From Microbacterium sp. ProA8 (GTDB lineage: Bacteria > Actinomycetota > Actinomycetes > Actinomycetales > Microbacteriaceae), in the NCBI RefSeq assembly GCF_039905635.1, contig NZ_CP157000.1, positions 1,860,001-1,924,000 on the forward strand: DNA of 64,000 nt. The letters are read 5' to 3'. The notes beneath the pieces are model-generated. The model was not told the DNA's origin. It was given only the letters and a program-made list of their open reading frames with translations, and ran no database searches. The translations under genes and the position numbers were made by a program. Below, one piece after another: positions 35,600 to 43,771 of the stretch; positions within the stretch are counted from its first letter, which is position 1; the number at the start of each line of letters is the position of its first letter.

Positions 35600-36244
35600 A
35601 TGGCACGCATCCTGATCTTCGGCGGACACGGCAAGGTCGCACTGCTGCTCGAGCCGATGCTCGTGGCGCAGGGGCACACCGTGACAGCCGTCATCCGTGA
35701 CTCCTCGCAGGAGGCCGAAGTGGCCGCGACCGGCGCGCAGCCGGTGGTCGCCGACGTCGAGATCCTCGACCTCGACCAGCTGACCAACCTCGTCGCCGGC
35801 AACGACGTCGTCGTGTGGTCGGCGGGCGCGGGCGGAGGCAGCCCCGCGCGCACCTACGCGGTGGACCGCGACGCCGCGGTGCGCTCGATGGACGCCGCGG
35901 CGGCGGCCGGCGTGCTCCGCTACGTCATGGTGTCGTGGATCGGGTCTCGCGCCGACCACGGCGTCGCCCGGGAGTCCTCGTTCTTCGCCTACGCCGACGC
36001 CAAGTGGGCGGCGGACGCCCACCTCGCCCAGAGCGGACTGGACTGGACGATCCTCGCGCCGGGCACGCTCACGCTCGATCCGCCCACGGGGCGCATCGCG
36101 CTCGACCCGGAGGGCGCAGGCGAGGTGCCTCGTGCAGACGTCGCCGCTGCGATCGCCGCGACGATCGCCGACGACCGCACCATCGGACGCACCATCCGGT
36201 TCGGCGCCGGCGACGAGCCCATCGGGCACGCGATCGCCGGCTGA
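35600..36244 (+). CDS. NAD(P)H-binding SDR-like protein
   Basis: A 214-residue atypical short-chain dehydrogenase. GGHGKVALLLEPMLVAQGH at 9-27 is the glycine-rich nucleotide loop, followed by WSAGAGG and the PWTILxPG-like strand DWTILAPGTLTL typical of NmrA/YwnB-like proteins. The catalytic YxxxK is replaced by YADAK at about 132. It could be a flavin reductase-like or sensor protein. The ribosome binding site GGAGGGAG is strong. It faces a small DUF503 gene with 2 bp between. Confidence 0.85.
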   Translation: MARILIFGGHGKVALLLEPMLVAQGHTVTAVIRDSSQEAEVAATGAQPVVADVEILDLDQLTNLVAGNDVVVWSAGAGGGSPARTYAVDRDAAVRSMDAAAAAGVLRYVMVSWIGSRADHGVARESSFFAYADAKWAADAHLAQSGLDWTILAPGTLTLDPPTGRIALDPEGAGEVPRADVAAAIAATIADDRTIGRTIRFGAGDEPIGHAIAG

Positions 36245-36246
36245 CC

Positions 36247-36540
36247 TCAGTCCTCGCTCGAGTGCAGCCCCCGCCGCACCGACAGCAGCGTGAGCTCGGG
36301 GCGGTCGGCGACCAGCCGTTCGGCGCGATCGAGCACGTCCCGCACGTGCGACGACTCCGCCGCGACGACCGACACGCCGATGCCCGCCCTCCGGTGAAGG
36401 TCGTGCTCGCCGACCTCGGCGGCGGCCGCCTCGGTACGGCGGCTGAGCTCGGCGATGAGGGGTCGCAGCACGCTGCGCTTCTCCTTCAGCGAGCGGATGT
36501 CGCCGAGGAGCGGGTCGAACTCGATCCACCCGATCCACAT
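36247..36540 (-). CDS. DUF503 (YlxP-like) small protein
   Basis: A 97-residue protein (MWIGWIEFDPLLGDIRSLKEKRSVLRPL) matching the DUF503/YlxP family: a short ferredoxin-like fold with the SLKEKRS helix, the conserved core HRRAGIGVSVVAAES, and the C-terminal basic segment. YlxP genes often lie beside rbfA and infB; here it is alone. A role in ribosome maturation is suspected for the family but not established. Confidence 0.9.
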   Translation of the reverse strand: MWIGWIEFDPLLGDIRSLKEKRSVLRPLIAELSRRTEAAAAEVGEHDLHRRAGIGVSVVAAESSHVRDVLDRAERLVADRPELTLLSVRRGLHSSED

Positions 36541-36582
36541 GCGTCCATGGTGCCAGCGGCGCCGCGCAGGCGCTGGCGGTTC

Positions 36583-36588
36583 TAGGCT
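36583..36588 (+). promoter_or_regulatory. Leaderless -10 element (TAGGCT)
   Basis: TAGGCT, six bases, then the ATG of the alcohol dehydrogenase gene. Confidence 0.55.
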
Positions 36589-36594
36589 CGATCC

Positions 36595-37644
36595 ATGCTC
36601 GCCACCGTCATCCATGCTGCCCGCGACATCCGCGTCGAGAACGTGCCCGACCCCGTGCTGTCCACCGGCGCCGACGCCATCGTGCGCGTCGTCGCGTCCT
36701 GCGTGTGCGGCTCCGACCTCTGGCCGTACCGCGGTGTCACGCCCACGAACGAACCGCATCGGATCGGGCACGAGTTCGTCGGCATCGTCGAGGAGGTCGG
36801 CGGGGACGTCCGTGTCGTCCGGCCCGGCGATTTCGTGATCGCCCCGTTCTACGTCTGCGACGGCACCTGCGCGAACTGCCGGAACGGGGTCAGCACGTCG
36901 TGCCTGCACGGCGGCTGGTGGGGGAGTGACGACCGTTTCGGCGGACTCGCCGACGGCGGCCAGGGCGAGCGGGTGCGCGTCCCGCTCGCCGACGGCACCC
37001 TCGCCGTCGTGCCGGGGCCGGTGGGCGATGACGAGATTCCCGGCCTGCTGACGCTCAGCGACGTCATGGGCACCGGCCACCACGCCGCGGTGTCGGCGGG
37101 TGTCGGCCCGGGCGATGCCGTGGCGGTCGTGGGCGACGGCGCGGTGGGCCTCTGCGCCGTCATCGCCGCCCGGCGGCTCGGCGCCACGACGATCATCGCG
37201 ATGTCGCGGCATCCGCAGCGCCAGGCGCTCGCCCGCGAGTTCGGCGCCACCCACATCGTCGAGGAGCGAGGGGATGCCGGCGTCGAGGCGGTGCGGGCGC
37301 TCACCGGCGGCATCGGCGCCGACCGCGTGCTCGAGTGCGTCGGCACGAAGGAGTCGATGGACCAGGCGCTGCGGTCCGCGCGCCCCGGCGGCATGGTCGG
37401 CTACGTCGGCGTGCCCAACGGCGGCCCCGAGCTGCCCGTGCGGCAGATGTTCAACCGCAACGTCGGCGTCAACGGCGGGGTCGCGCCCGTCCGCGGCTAC
37501 ATCGAGGAGCTGCTGCCCGACGTCCGGTCCGGCGCGATCCGGCCCGGCCTGGTGTTCGATCTCGAGCTGCCGCTCACGGAGGCCGCCGAGGCGTACGCCG
37601 CCATGGACGAGCGCCGCGCCACGAAGGTGCTGCTGCGGCCCTGA
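36595..37644 (+). CDS. Zinc-dependent alcohol dehydrogenase family protein (MDR)
   Basis: A 349-residue medium-chain dehydrogenase. The catalytic zinc ligands are Cys38 (CVCGSDLWPYRG) and the His/Glu pair in IGHEFVGIVEEVG. A structural zinc site appears as CDGTCANCRNGVSTSC with four cysteines. The Rossmann loop is VVGDGAVGLCAVIAA near 178-192. It oxidises or reduces an alcohol/aldehyde pair with NAD(P); the substrate is unknown. No partner gene is next to it. Confidence 0.93.
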   Translation: MLATVIHAARDIRVENVPDPVLSTGADAIVRVVASCVCGSDLWPYRGVTPTNEPHRIGHEFVGIVEEVGGDVRVVRPGDFVIAPFYVCDGTCANCRNGVSTSCLHGGWWGSDDRFGGLADGGQGERVRVPLADGTLAVVPGPVGDDEIPGLLTLSDVMGTGHHAAVSAGVGPGDAVAVVGDGAVGLCAVIAARRLGATTIIAMSRHPQRQALAREFGATHIVEERGDAGVEAVRALTGGIGADRVLECVGTKESMDQALRSARPGGMVGYVGVPNGGPELPVRQMFNRNVGVNGGVAPVRGYIEELLPDVRSGAIRPGLVFDLELPLTEAAEAYAAMDERRATKVLLRP

Positions 37645-37758
37645 CGCGCGGGCGCACGGGGTGAACGGTCCTCGCGTGATCGGCGACGCGCCCGCGCGCC
37701 TGCGCACACAACGCCCGCCGTGCGGTAGAACAGCAGAAGTCGAAGGGAACCCCGGACC

Positions 37759-37926
37759 GTGAAGCTCGTCAAGCGCATCGTCGTGGTGCTCGTCATCGCG
37801 TTCGCGGCGTTCTACCTCATCACCCGCCCGCAGGACGCGGCGAACGCCGTCCAGGGCGCGATCGGCGCCGTGTGGGGCGCCGGTGCCGCCGTGGTCGACT
37901 TCTTCATGGCTCTCGCCGCGGGCTGA
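37759..37926 (+). CDS. Small membrane protein, 55 residues
   Basis: A GTG-started frame encodes 55 residues: a basic start (MKLVKRIV), a membrane helix (VVVLVIAFAAFYLIT), RPQDAANAVQGAIGAVWG, and a second hydrophobic stretch to the end. AGGGAACC precedes it as a weak ribosome binding site. Its stop is two bases before the start of the PH-domain gene, so the two are probably made together. Similar small proteins precede PH-domain genes in related genomes; function unknown. Confidence 0.7.
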   Translation: MKLVKRIVVVLVIAFAAFYLITRPQDAANAVQGAIGAVWGAGAAVVDFFMALAAG

Positions 37927-37928
37927 CC

Positions 37929-38702
37929 GTGTTCGATCCGCGGATCGAGAAGCACCTGATCACCGATCAGGGCGAACGCATCGTCGACGAGGTCCGCAAG
38001 CACTGGGCGGCCACCGTCTCGGCGGTCCTCGAGCTGTTCGGCGGAATCGTCGTGCTCCTCCTGTCGTTCTTCGTGCCGGCTCAGGCCTGGTGGGTTCCGG
38101 CGCTCCTCGGCGCCGCGGTGACGGGTCACGCGATCTGGCGGTACTTCGAACAGCACACCGACCGGTTCGTCATCACGAACATGCGCGTCTTCCGCGTGCA
38201 CGGCATCCTGTCGCGGCGGATCGCCACGATGCCGCTCGCGCGCATCCTCGACATCTCGGTGTACAAGCCGATCGTCGGCAGGATCTTCGGCTACGGTCAC
38301 TTCGTCTTCGAGTCCGCGGCGCAGGAGCAGGGGCTCCGCGAGATCCGCTACGTCGGCGACCCCGACGAACGCGGACTGACGATCCAGCGTGTCATCCAGC
38401 AGGCGGGCCTCCGTGGTGCCGCCGGCCGCGGCGATCAGTTCGGCGGCGCGCACCTCGCGCCGCCGATGCCGCCCGAACCCGCGGCATCCGTCACGACGGC
38501 GGAGCCGCGCCGCGACGACAACCCCACCGCCCCGGTGCCCGAGGTGCGTCCCGCCGCGAACCCATCGGGATGGGACTGGCTCGCCGACGCGCAGCGGCGC
38601 GAGGACGAGCGGCTCGCCCAGCTGCGAGGGGAGCCCTCGTCGGCGCCGGAACCGTTCGACCCCGACCGCACGAACACCGCTCCGATCCAGCTCCCGCGCT
38701 GA
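37929..38702 (+). CDS. PH-domain (YdbS-like) membrane protein
   Basis: A 257-residue protein. Two membrane helices (VSAVLELFGGIVVLLLSFFVP and WVPALLGAAVTGHAIWRYF) precede a bacterial PH domain (RFVITNMRVFRVHGILSRRIATMPLARILDI, then FGYGHFVFESAAQEQGLREIRYV). The last 90 residues are Pro/Ala-rich and disordered, with one conserved-looking patch GWDWLADAQRREDERLAQL. The GTG start at 37929 matches the family N-terminus FDPRIEKHLI. Function unknown. Confidence 0.85.
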   Translation: MFDPRIEKHLITDQGERIVDEVRKHWAATVSAVLELFGGIVVLLLSFFVPAQAWWVPALLGAAVTGHAIWRYFEQHTDRFVITNMRVFRVHGILSRRIATMPLARILDISVYKPIVGRIFGYGHFVFESAAQEQGLREIRYVGDPDERGLTIQRVIQQAGLRGAAGRGDQFGGAHLAPPMPPEPAASVTTAEPRRDDNPTAPVPEVRPAANPSGWDWLADAQRREDERLAQLRGEPSSAPEPFDPDRTNTAPIQLPR

Positions 38703-39048
38703 TCGGGCGCCGCAGCCGACGGTCCCCGCGCCCCCTCGCCGCGCCGCCGACGGCTCGCGCGGAGCCTCCTCGCCAGGGGTTTCAGGCAGCTCGCCGCGGC
38801 CCCGATTTCGGTCCGCAAGGGAACATCGCGGTCGACCCGGCCGTTCTGTTACCCTGGAGTGTCACTCGTGTGGCTGTTTCGCCACGCTCGGGTACCGGTT
38901 TGCACCGGCTTTCCGCATCCCGCAAGGGTCCGGGTGACATCGCTGGAAAATCCGCTTCGCCTCGGCTCGAGGCATTCGTTCGCCCTCGCGCGACGATGTC
39001 GCTGAAAGCCGGAGCCCGACACCAAACCCAACAAGGACAACCCACTAC
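38703..39048 (+). promoter_or_regulatory. 346-bp upstream region and leader of rpsA
   Basis: No gene lies here. TACCCT at 38850-38855 is the best -10, which would give a leader of about 185 bases. The leader contains a small hairpin (GCCTCG-GCT-CGAGGC, 38959-38973) and ends in an AACAAGGACAA ribosome binding site. Long structured leaders are common for rpsA, where S1 can bind its own mRNA; autoregulation here is inference. Confidence 0.45.
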
Positions 39049-40497
39049 ATGACTACCGCAACGACCGCCCCGGCCACCAAGCAGGTCGCGATCAACGACA
39101 TCGGATCTGCCGAGGACTTCCTGGCCGCGGTCGAGAAGACCCTGAAGTTCTTCAACGACGGCGACCTCATCGAGGGCACCGTCGTGAAGATCGACCGCGA
39201 CGAGGTGCTCCTCGACGTCGGTTACAAGACCGAGGGCGTCATCCCCTCGCGCGAGCTCTCCATCAAGCACGACGTCGACCCCAACGAGGTCGTCAAGGTC
39301 GGCGACGAGGTCGAAGCCCTCGTTCTCCAGAAGGAGGACAAGGAAGGCCGCCTCATCCTGTCCAAGAAGCGCGCGCAGTACGAGCGTGCCTGGGGCGACG
39401 TCGAGAAGATCAAGGAGAACGACGGTGTGGTCACCGGCTCCGTGATCGAGGTCGTCAAGGGTGGTCTGATCGTCGACATCGGCCTGCGCGGCTTCCTGCC
39501 CGCTTCGCTGATCGAGCTCCGCCGCGTCCGCGACCTCACGCCGTACCTCGGCCAGGAGATCGAGGCGAAGATCCTCGAGCTCGACAAGAACCGCAACAAC
39601 GTCGTGCTGTCGCGCCGCGCCCTGCTCGAGCAGACGCAGTCCGAGTCGCGCACGACGTTCCTCAACAACCTGCACAAGGGCCAGGTCCGCAAGGGCACGG
39701 TCTCGTCGATCGTCAACTTCGGTGCGTTCGTCGACCTGGGCGGCGTGGACGGCCTCGTGCACGTCTCCGAGCTCTCGTGGAAGCACATCGAGCACGCGTC
39801 CGAGGTCGTCGAGGTGGGCCAGGAGGTCACCGTCGAGATCCTCGAGGTCGACCTGGACCGCGAGCGCGTGTCGCTCTCGCTCAAGGCGACGCAGGAGGAC
39901 CCGTGGCAGGTCTTCGCCCGCACGCACGCGATCGGTCAGGTCGCGCCGGGCAAGGTCACCAAGCTCGTTCCGTTCGGTGCATTCGTGCGCGTCGCGGACG
40001 GCATCGAGGGCCTCGTGCACATCTCGGAGCTGTCGGGCAAGCACGTCGAGCTCGCCGAGCAGGTCGTGTCGGTCGGCGAAGAGGTCTTCGTCAAGATCAT
40101 CGACATCGACCTCGAGCGTCGCCGCATCTCGCTCTCGCTGAAGCAGGCGAACGAGTCGGTCGACCCCAACGGCACCGAGTTCGACCCGGCCCTCTACGGC
40201 ATGGTCACGGAGTACGACGAGAACGGGGAGTACAAGTACCCCGAGGGCTTCGACCCCGAGACCAACGCGTGGCTCGAAGGCTTCGACGAGCAGCGCGAGA
40301 AGTGGGAGCAGGAGTACGCCGCTGCCCACGCTCGCTGGGAGGCTCACAAGGCCGCCGTCACGAAGGCGCTCGAGGCCGAGGCTGCCGCCCCGGCCGAGAC
40401 GGGCTCGTCCTCGTACTCGTCCGACACCGGCTCCGGTGGGACGCTCGCGGACGACGAGGCTCTCGCGGCTCTGCGCGAGAAGCTCTCGGGTCGCTGA
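39049..40497 (+). CDS. rpsA: 30S ribosomal protein S1
   Basis: A 482-residue RNA-binding protein with four S1 domains at roughly residues 36-105, 124-190, 210-278 and 295-364. The third and fourth show the full motif (GTVSSIVNFGAFVDLGGVDGLVHVSELSW and GKVTKLVPFGAFVRVADGIEGLVHISELSG). Actinobacterial S1 has four domains, unlike the six of E. coli. The C-terminal 110 residues are acidic and end in a Ser/Gly-rich tail. Base composition and codon use look like a highly expressed gene. Tandem terminators follow. Confidence 0.98.
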   Translation: MTTATTAPATKQVAINDIGSAEDFLAAVEKTLKFFNDGDLIEGTVVKIDRDEVLLDVGYKTEGVIPSRELSIKHDVDPNEVVKVGDEVEALVLQKEDKEGRLILSKKRAQYERAWGDVEKIKENDGVVTGSVIEVVKGGLIVDIGLRGFLPASLIELRRVRDLTPYLGQEIEAKILELDKNRNNVVLSRRALLEQTQSESRTTFLNNLHKGQVRKGTVSSIVNFGAFVDLGGVDGLVHVSELSWKHIEHASEVVEVGQEVTVEILEVDLDRERVSLSLKATQEDPWQVFARTHAIGQVAPGKVTKLVPFGAFVRVADGIEGLVHISELSGKHVELAEQVVSVGEEVFVKIIDIDLERRRISLSLKQANESVDPNGTEFDPALYGMVTEYDENGEYKYPEGFDPETNAWLEGFDEQREKWEQEYAAAHARWEAHKAAVTKALEAEAAAPAETGSSSYSSDTGSGGTLADDEALAALREKLSGR

Positions 40498-40513
40498 TCC
40501 TGAGTTGAGCCGC

Positions 40514-40581
40514 CCGGTTCGCTGAACCGGACTGCAGAAGGGCCGTCACCACCGACCGCGAGGTCGGGGTGGCGGCCCTTT
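40514..40581 (+). terminator. Tandem terminators of rpsA
   Basis: A 7-bp hairpin (CCGGTTC-GCT-GAACCGG) is followed by a larger stem, AAGGGCCGTCACC with GGTGGCGGCCCTT (one G-T pair), with an inner CGACC-GCGA-GGTCG stem, ending in TTT. Confidence 0.8.
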
Positions 40582-40619
40582 CGCGTCCCCCCGAGGGTCA
40601 CGGCGTCGGTGGTCGCGGG

Positions 40620-40625
40620 TACTGT
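40620..40625 (+). promoter_or_regulatory. Leaderless -10 element (TACTGT)
   Basis: TACTGT, six bases, then GTG 40632. Confidence 0.5.
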
Positions 40626-40631
40626 CGCCGT

Positions 40632-41201
40632 GTGTCCTCGAAGCTCGCGTCCGCCCGTTGCCTGATGGACGACGACGGATGCCGCGGCCCCGTGCCCGCC
40701 GACAGCCCTGTCGCCCTCTGCGAGCGGCACCTCGCCGCCGCGTCCGAGTGGTGCGACTCCCAGTACGGCGTCACGGACGCGCTGCCGTCACCCTGCGGCG
40801 TCTGCGGCTCGCGGCTGGGCGTGCGGTATCCCTCGGGGTGGCTGTGCGCGGTGTGCGAATGGCGCCACGGCGACGTTCCCGACGCCGAGTTCGCGCCGCC
40901 GCGCGTCGACGTCGTGTACTACCTGGGATACGCGGACCGCGTGAAGATCGGCACGAGCTCCAACCCGCGGCAGCGCCTCGCCGCACTCTGGCACGACGAC
41001 CTGCTGGCGTTCGAGCGCGGCGGTCGTGCCCTCGAGCAGCGGCGCCACCTGCAGTTCGCCGACGACCGCTATCCGCGGACCGAGTGGTTCCGCCGCTCCG
41101 AGGCCCTCATGGCGCACATCGACGAGCTGGCCGCGGGCGTCGACGATCCGTGGGCGCTGCACACCAGGTGGCTCAGCGAGGCGATCGCGGCCCGAGGATG
41201 A
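40632..41201 (+). CDS. GIY-YIG nuclease-like protein with two N-terminal zinc fingers
   Basis: A 189-residue protein. Residues 1-80 hold eight possible zinc ligands: Cys10, Cys17, Cys30, His33, then Cys55, Cys58, Cys72, Cys75. Residues 93-165 form a GIY-YIG-like domain: VVYYLGYADRVKIGTSSNPRQRLAAL supplies the YYLG/VKIG strands and the arginine, and LEQRRHLQFADDRYPRTEWF the glutamate. This is the T5orf172/MUG113-type branch. It stands alone, with its own promoter and terminator. It may be a DNA nuclease; the target is unknown. Confidence 0.72.
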   Translation: MSSKLASARCLMDDDGCRGPVPADSPVALCERHLAAASEWCDSQYGVTDALPSPCGVCGSRLGVRYPSGWLCAVCEWRHGDVPDAEFAPPRVDVVYYLGYADRVKIGTSSNPRQRLAALWHDDLLAFERGGRALEQRRHLQFADDRYPRTEWFRRSEALMAHIDELAAGVDDPWALHTRWLSEAIAARG

Positions 41202-41229
41202 CGGCCCTACGCTCTCGGAGAACGACCGC

Positions 41230-41254
41230 GATCCTCCAGCAGGCTTGGAGGATC
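41230..41254 (+). terminator. Terminator hairpin
   Basis: GATCCTCCA and TGGAGGATC pair perfectly (9 bp) around a 7-base loop, 28 bases after the GIY-YIG gene stop. Confidence 0.6.
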
Positions 41255-41260
41255 CGCCCC

Positions 41261-41266
41261 TAGCCT
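41261..41266 (+). promoter_or_regulatory. -10 element (TAGCCT)
   Basis: TAGCCT 37 bases upstream of the ATG at 41304; ACGGAGCAG lies just before the ATG. Confidence 0.4.
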
Positions 41267-41303
41267 CGGAGTCCACCGGCATCCACACACGACGGAGCAG
41301 ACC

Positions 41304-42014
41304 ATGGGAATCTTCGATCGACTCTTCGGAGGCGCGGACGACGGGCGCCAGGCGCCGCCCGTGCCGCAGAACACCTACGGCGCGCAGCCGGCGCCTCAAG
41401 CGTCGGGCACTCAGACCCCGGGGATGCAGCCGCCGCGCAGCGAGGACGAGATCGCCATCGAGCGCTACCGGTACCTGCTGCGCACCGCACCGCCTGAGAC
41501 GATCGAGCAGGTGCACGCCGAGGCGTTCGGCAGGCTCACCGAGCCCCAGCGTCAGCAGGTGCTCGCCGAGCTCTCTGCAGGACTGCCCTCCGCCGAGCAG
41601 CCCCGCTCCAGCGATCCCCAGACGATGGCCCGTGCAGCGACACGAGCCGAGTACCTGAACCCCGGCTTCATGGAGCGCACGCTCGGACCCCAGCGTCAGG
41701 GGCCGTCGTTCGGCTCGATGCTGGGTTCGTCGATCCTCGGCACCGTGGTCGGCTACGTCATCGGCTCGGCGCTGGTGAGCTCGTTCCTCGCCCCGACCTT
41801 CGCCGACGACCAGAGCAACCAGGACGGGTCTTCCGAAGAGGGAGCGGATGCCGGCGGCGCAGACGGCGAGACCGGCGGTGAGGCCGGTGCGACCGACGCC
41901 GGCTGGGGCGACAGCGGCTCCGGCTGGGGCGACAGCGGGTCCGGTTGGGGCGGCGACGCGGCGGCCTCGGACGCCGGCGGATTCGGGGACTTCGGCGGCG
42001 ACTTCGGGTTCTGA
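41304..42014 (+). CDS. Glycine-tailed membrane-associated protein, paralogue A
   Basis: A 236-residue protein of unknown function. After a short Pro/Gln-rich start comes a helical domain (residues about 50-115: ERYRYLLRTAPPETIEQVHAEAF), one hydrophobic segment (GSSILGTVVGYVIGSALVSSFL), and an acidic Gly/Ser/Trp tail with two copies of GWGDSGS. The helical domain aligns residue by residue with the protein at 46956-47621 (RY.YLL.T.P...IE..HA.AF..L....R), so the two are paralogues. No catalytic motif is visible. The tail may be extracytoplasmic. Confidence 0.75.
   Translation: MGIFDRLFGGADDGRQAPPVPQNTYGAQPAPQASGTQTPGMQPPRSEDEIAIERYRYLLRTAPPETIEQVHAEAFGRLTEPQRQQVLAELSAGLPSAEQPRSSDPQTMARAATRAEYLNPGFMERTLGPQRQGPSFGSMLGSSILGTVVGYVIGSALVSSFLAPTFADDQSNQDGSSEEGADAGGADGETGGEAGATDAGWGDSGSGWGDSGSGWGGDAAASDAGGFGDFGGDFGF
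41901..41957 (+). repeat. 21-bp coding tandem repeat, 2.7 copies
   Basis: GGCTGGGGCGACAGCGG-type units of 21 bp at 41901 and 41922 differ by one base; a third partial copy starts at 41943. They encode GWGDSGS, GWGDSGS, GWGGD in the tail of the glycine-rich protein. Confidence 0.85.
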
Positions 42015-42085
42015 CGCCCCGGCACGGCGGCCCCCGAACGGGGAAGCCGAGCGCGCCCTTGCCAGCGGCGGGGCGCGGCATCCGT

Positions 42086-42091
42086 TACCGT
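42086..42091 (+). promoter_or_regulatory. Leaderless -10 element (TACCGT)
   Basis: TACCGT, six bases, then ATG 42098. Confidence 0.5.
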
Positions 42092-42097
42092 CGCGGT

Positions 42098-43771
42098 ATG
42101 ACCGCCGCGATGCCGGGCGACGCGGGCGCGCCCGCGGTGCGCTCCCGCCCCGGTGTGACCGCACCCGAGGCGGCTGACCGCACCCGGGGCCGCACCGCGA
42201 TGCTCAACCAGCTGCTCCTCGCGGCCGTGGTGTTCGTGCTGGGCGTCCTGGTCGCCGTCGGACCGTTCACCGGAGAGCCGGTGCTGTTCTTCAGCGGCGT
42301 AGTCGTGGTGGTCGTCGTCACCGCGGCGACACTGGTGGTGCCGTGGAGTCGCCTGCCGTACGGGTGGCTCGCGGTCGTGCCCGCGCTCGACATCCTGGCC
42401 ATCACACTCATGCAGGTCGCGGCGCCCGACACCGTGCTCGGCCTGTTGTGGATCTTCCCCACGATGTGGCTCGCCGGCGGGTTCGGATTGCTGGGGCTGT
42501 TCGGCGTGATCGTGGCGATCGCGGGCATCGTCAGCGTGCTGACCGCCCTCAGCGCCACCGCGGTGACGTACCGCACGCTGCTGCTGCCCCTCGTGCTCTT
42601 CGCCGTCGCCGCCACGAGCCACCTCAATGCCCGTCGCTCCGATGCCCAGCGCATGCTCCTGGCGAAGCAGTCGCAGCTCCTGCAGAGCATCCTCGCGCGC
42701 ACCCGACGTCAGGAGCAGGTCGTGACCGAGGTACTCGACGCGGTCGATTTCGGTGTCGTCCGCATCAGCCCCGCCGGACGCGTCGCCGTCACCAACGAGG
42801 CGCACGGCAGGCTTCAGCAGGGCTTCGAGCCGGACGACGACCGCGCCGAGGTTCCGGCGTTCCGCGACGACGGCAGCTCACCGCTGCCGCCCGACGAGCT
42901 TCCGCTCGAGCGTGCGCGCCGCGGCGAGGCGTTCGACGACCAGGTGGTGTGGTTCGGGGTGGAGCCGGGTCCGCGCCGTGCGCTCACCATCACCGCGCGG
43001 CGGCTCACCGATCCCGACGGCGCCGACGCCGGCGCGGTGGTCGTCTCGAGGGACGTGACGGCAGAGCTCACCGCGCTCCGCGCGCGCGACGACCTGGTCG
43101 CGTCCGTGTCGCACGAGCTGCGCACACCGCTCACCGCGATCCTCGGCTACCTCGACCTCGCGATGGAAGACCCCGACACCCCCGCTGCGGTGCGCGCCAA
43201 CCTCGACGTCGCCGAGCGCAACGCCGAACGGCTGCTGCGCATCGTGGCCGACATCCTCGCCGCGTCGAGCTCATCAGCATCCTCGGTGGAGGCATCCCTC
43301 GCTCCGCAGACCATCGACGCGCGCGAACTCGTGGCCGCCGCTGCCGCCGATGCGCTGCCGCGCGCCGCGGGGCGCGCCATCACGATCGACGTGACCGGCC
43401 TGGAACCCGCCACCGCGTGGGCGGACCCGCTTCGGCTGCGCCAGGTCGTCGACAACCTCGTCTCGAACGCCATCGCCTACAACAAGGACGGCGGCACCGT
43501 CTTCGTCGGCACCACGACCGACGGCACCTCGAGCTGGATCCTGGTGCGCGACACCGGCGTGGGCATCTCCGACGCGGATCGCTCCCGGCTCTTCCAGCGC
43601 TACTACAAGGCGGGCGCGGATCGGCGCACCGGCACCGGTCTCGGTCTTGCCATCACCCGCGACATCGTGCGCGCGCACGGCGGCGAACTCGCCCTGCACA
43701 GTGCGCCGGGAGTGGGGTCGACCTTCATCGTGAAGCTGCCCGCGATCGCCCCGGAAGGAGACGCACCATGA
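42098..43771 (+). CDS. Membrane sensor histidine kinase
   Basis: A 557-residue kinase. Five or six membrane helices fill residues 35-185 (LLLAAVVFVLGVLVAVGPF onward). A PAS-like region spans about 210-325 (EVLDAVDFGVVRISPAGRVAVTNEA). The HisKA domain carries the phospho-accepting His in VASVSHELRTPLTAIL near residue 343. The ATPase domain has the N box DNLVSNAIAYNKDG, G1 DTGVGIS, F box RLFQRYYKA and G2 GTGLGLAIT. The signal is unknown. It shares ATGA with the next gene and converges on a response regulator, its probable partner. Confidence 0.93.
   Translation: MTAAMPGDAGAPAVRSRPGVTAPEAADRTRGRTAMLNQLLLAAVVFVLGVLVAVGPFTGEPVLFFSGVVVVVVVTAATLVVPWSRLPYGWLAVVPALDILAITLMQVAAPDTVLGLLWIFPTMWLAGGFGLLGLFGVIVAIAGIVSVLTALSATAVTYRTLLLPLVLFAVAATSHLNARRSDAQRMLLAKQSQLLQSILARTRRQEQVVTEVLDAVDFGVVRISPAGRVAVTNEAHGRLQQGFEPDDDRAEVPAFRDDGSSPLPPDELPLERARRGEAFDDQVVWFGVEPGPRRALTITARRLTDPDGADAGAVVVSRDVTAELTALRARDDLVASVSHELRTPLTAILGYLDLAMEDPDTPAAVRANLDVAERNAERLLRIVADILAASSSSASSVEASLAPQTIDARELVAAAAADALPRAAGRAITIDVTGLEPATAWADPLRLRQVVDNLVSNAIAYNKDGGTVFVGTTTDGTSSWILVRDTGVGISDADRSRLFQRYYKAGADRRTGTGLGLAITRDIVRAHGGELALHSAPGVGSTFIVKLPAIAPEGDAP

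Noticed and set aside
41901..41957. A CRISPR-like or minisatellite array
   Set aside because: The 21-bp units are in frame and encode the GWGDSGS repeats of the protein tail, with no spacers.
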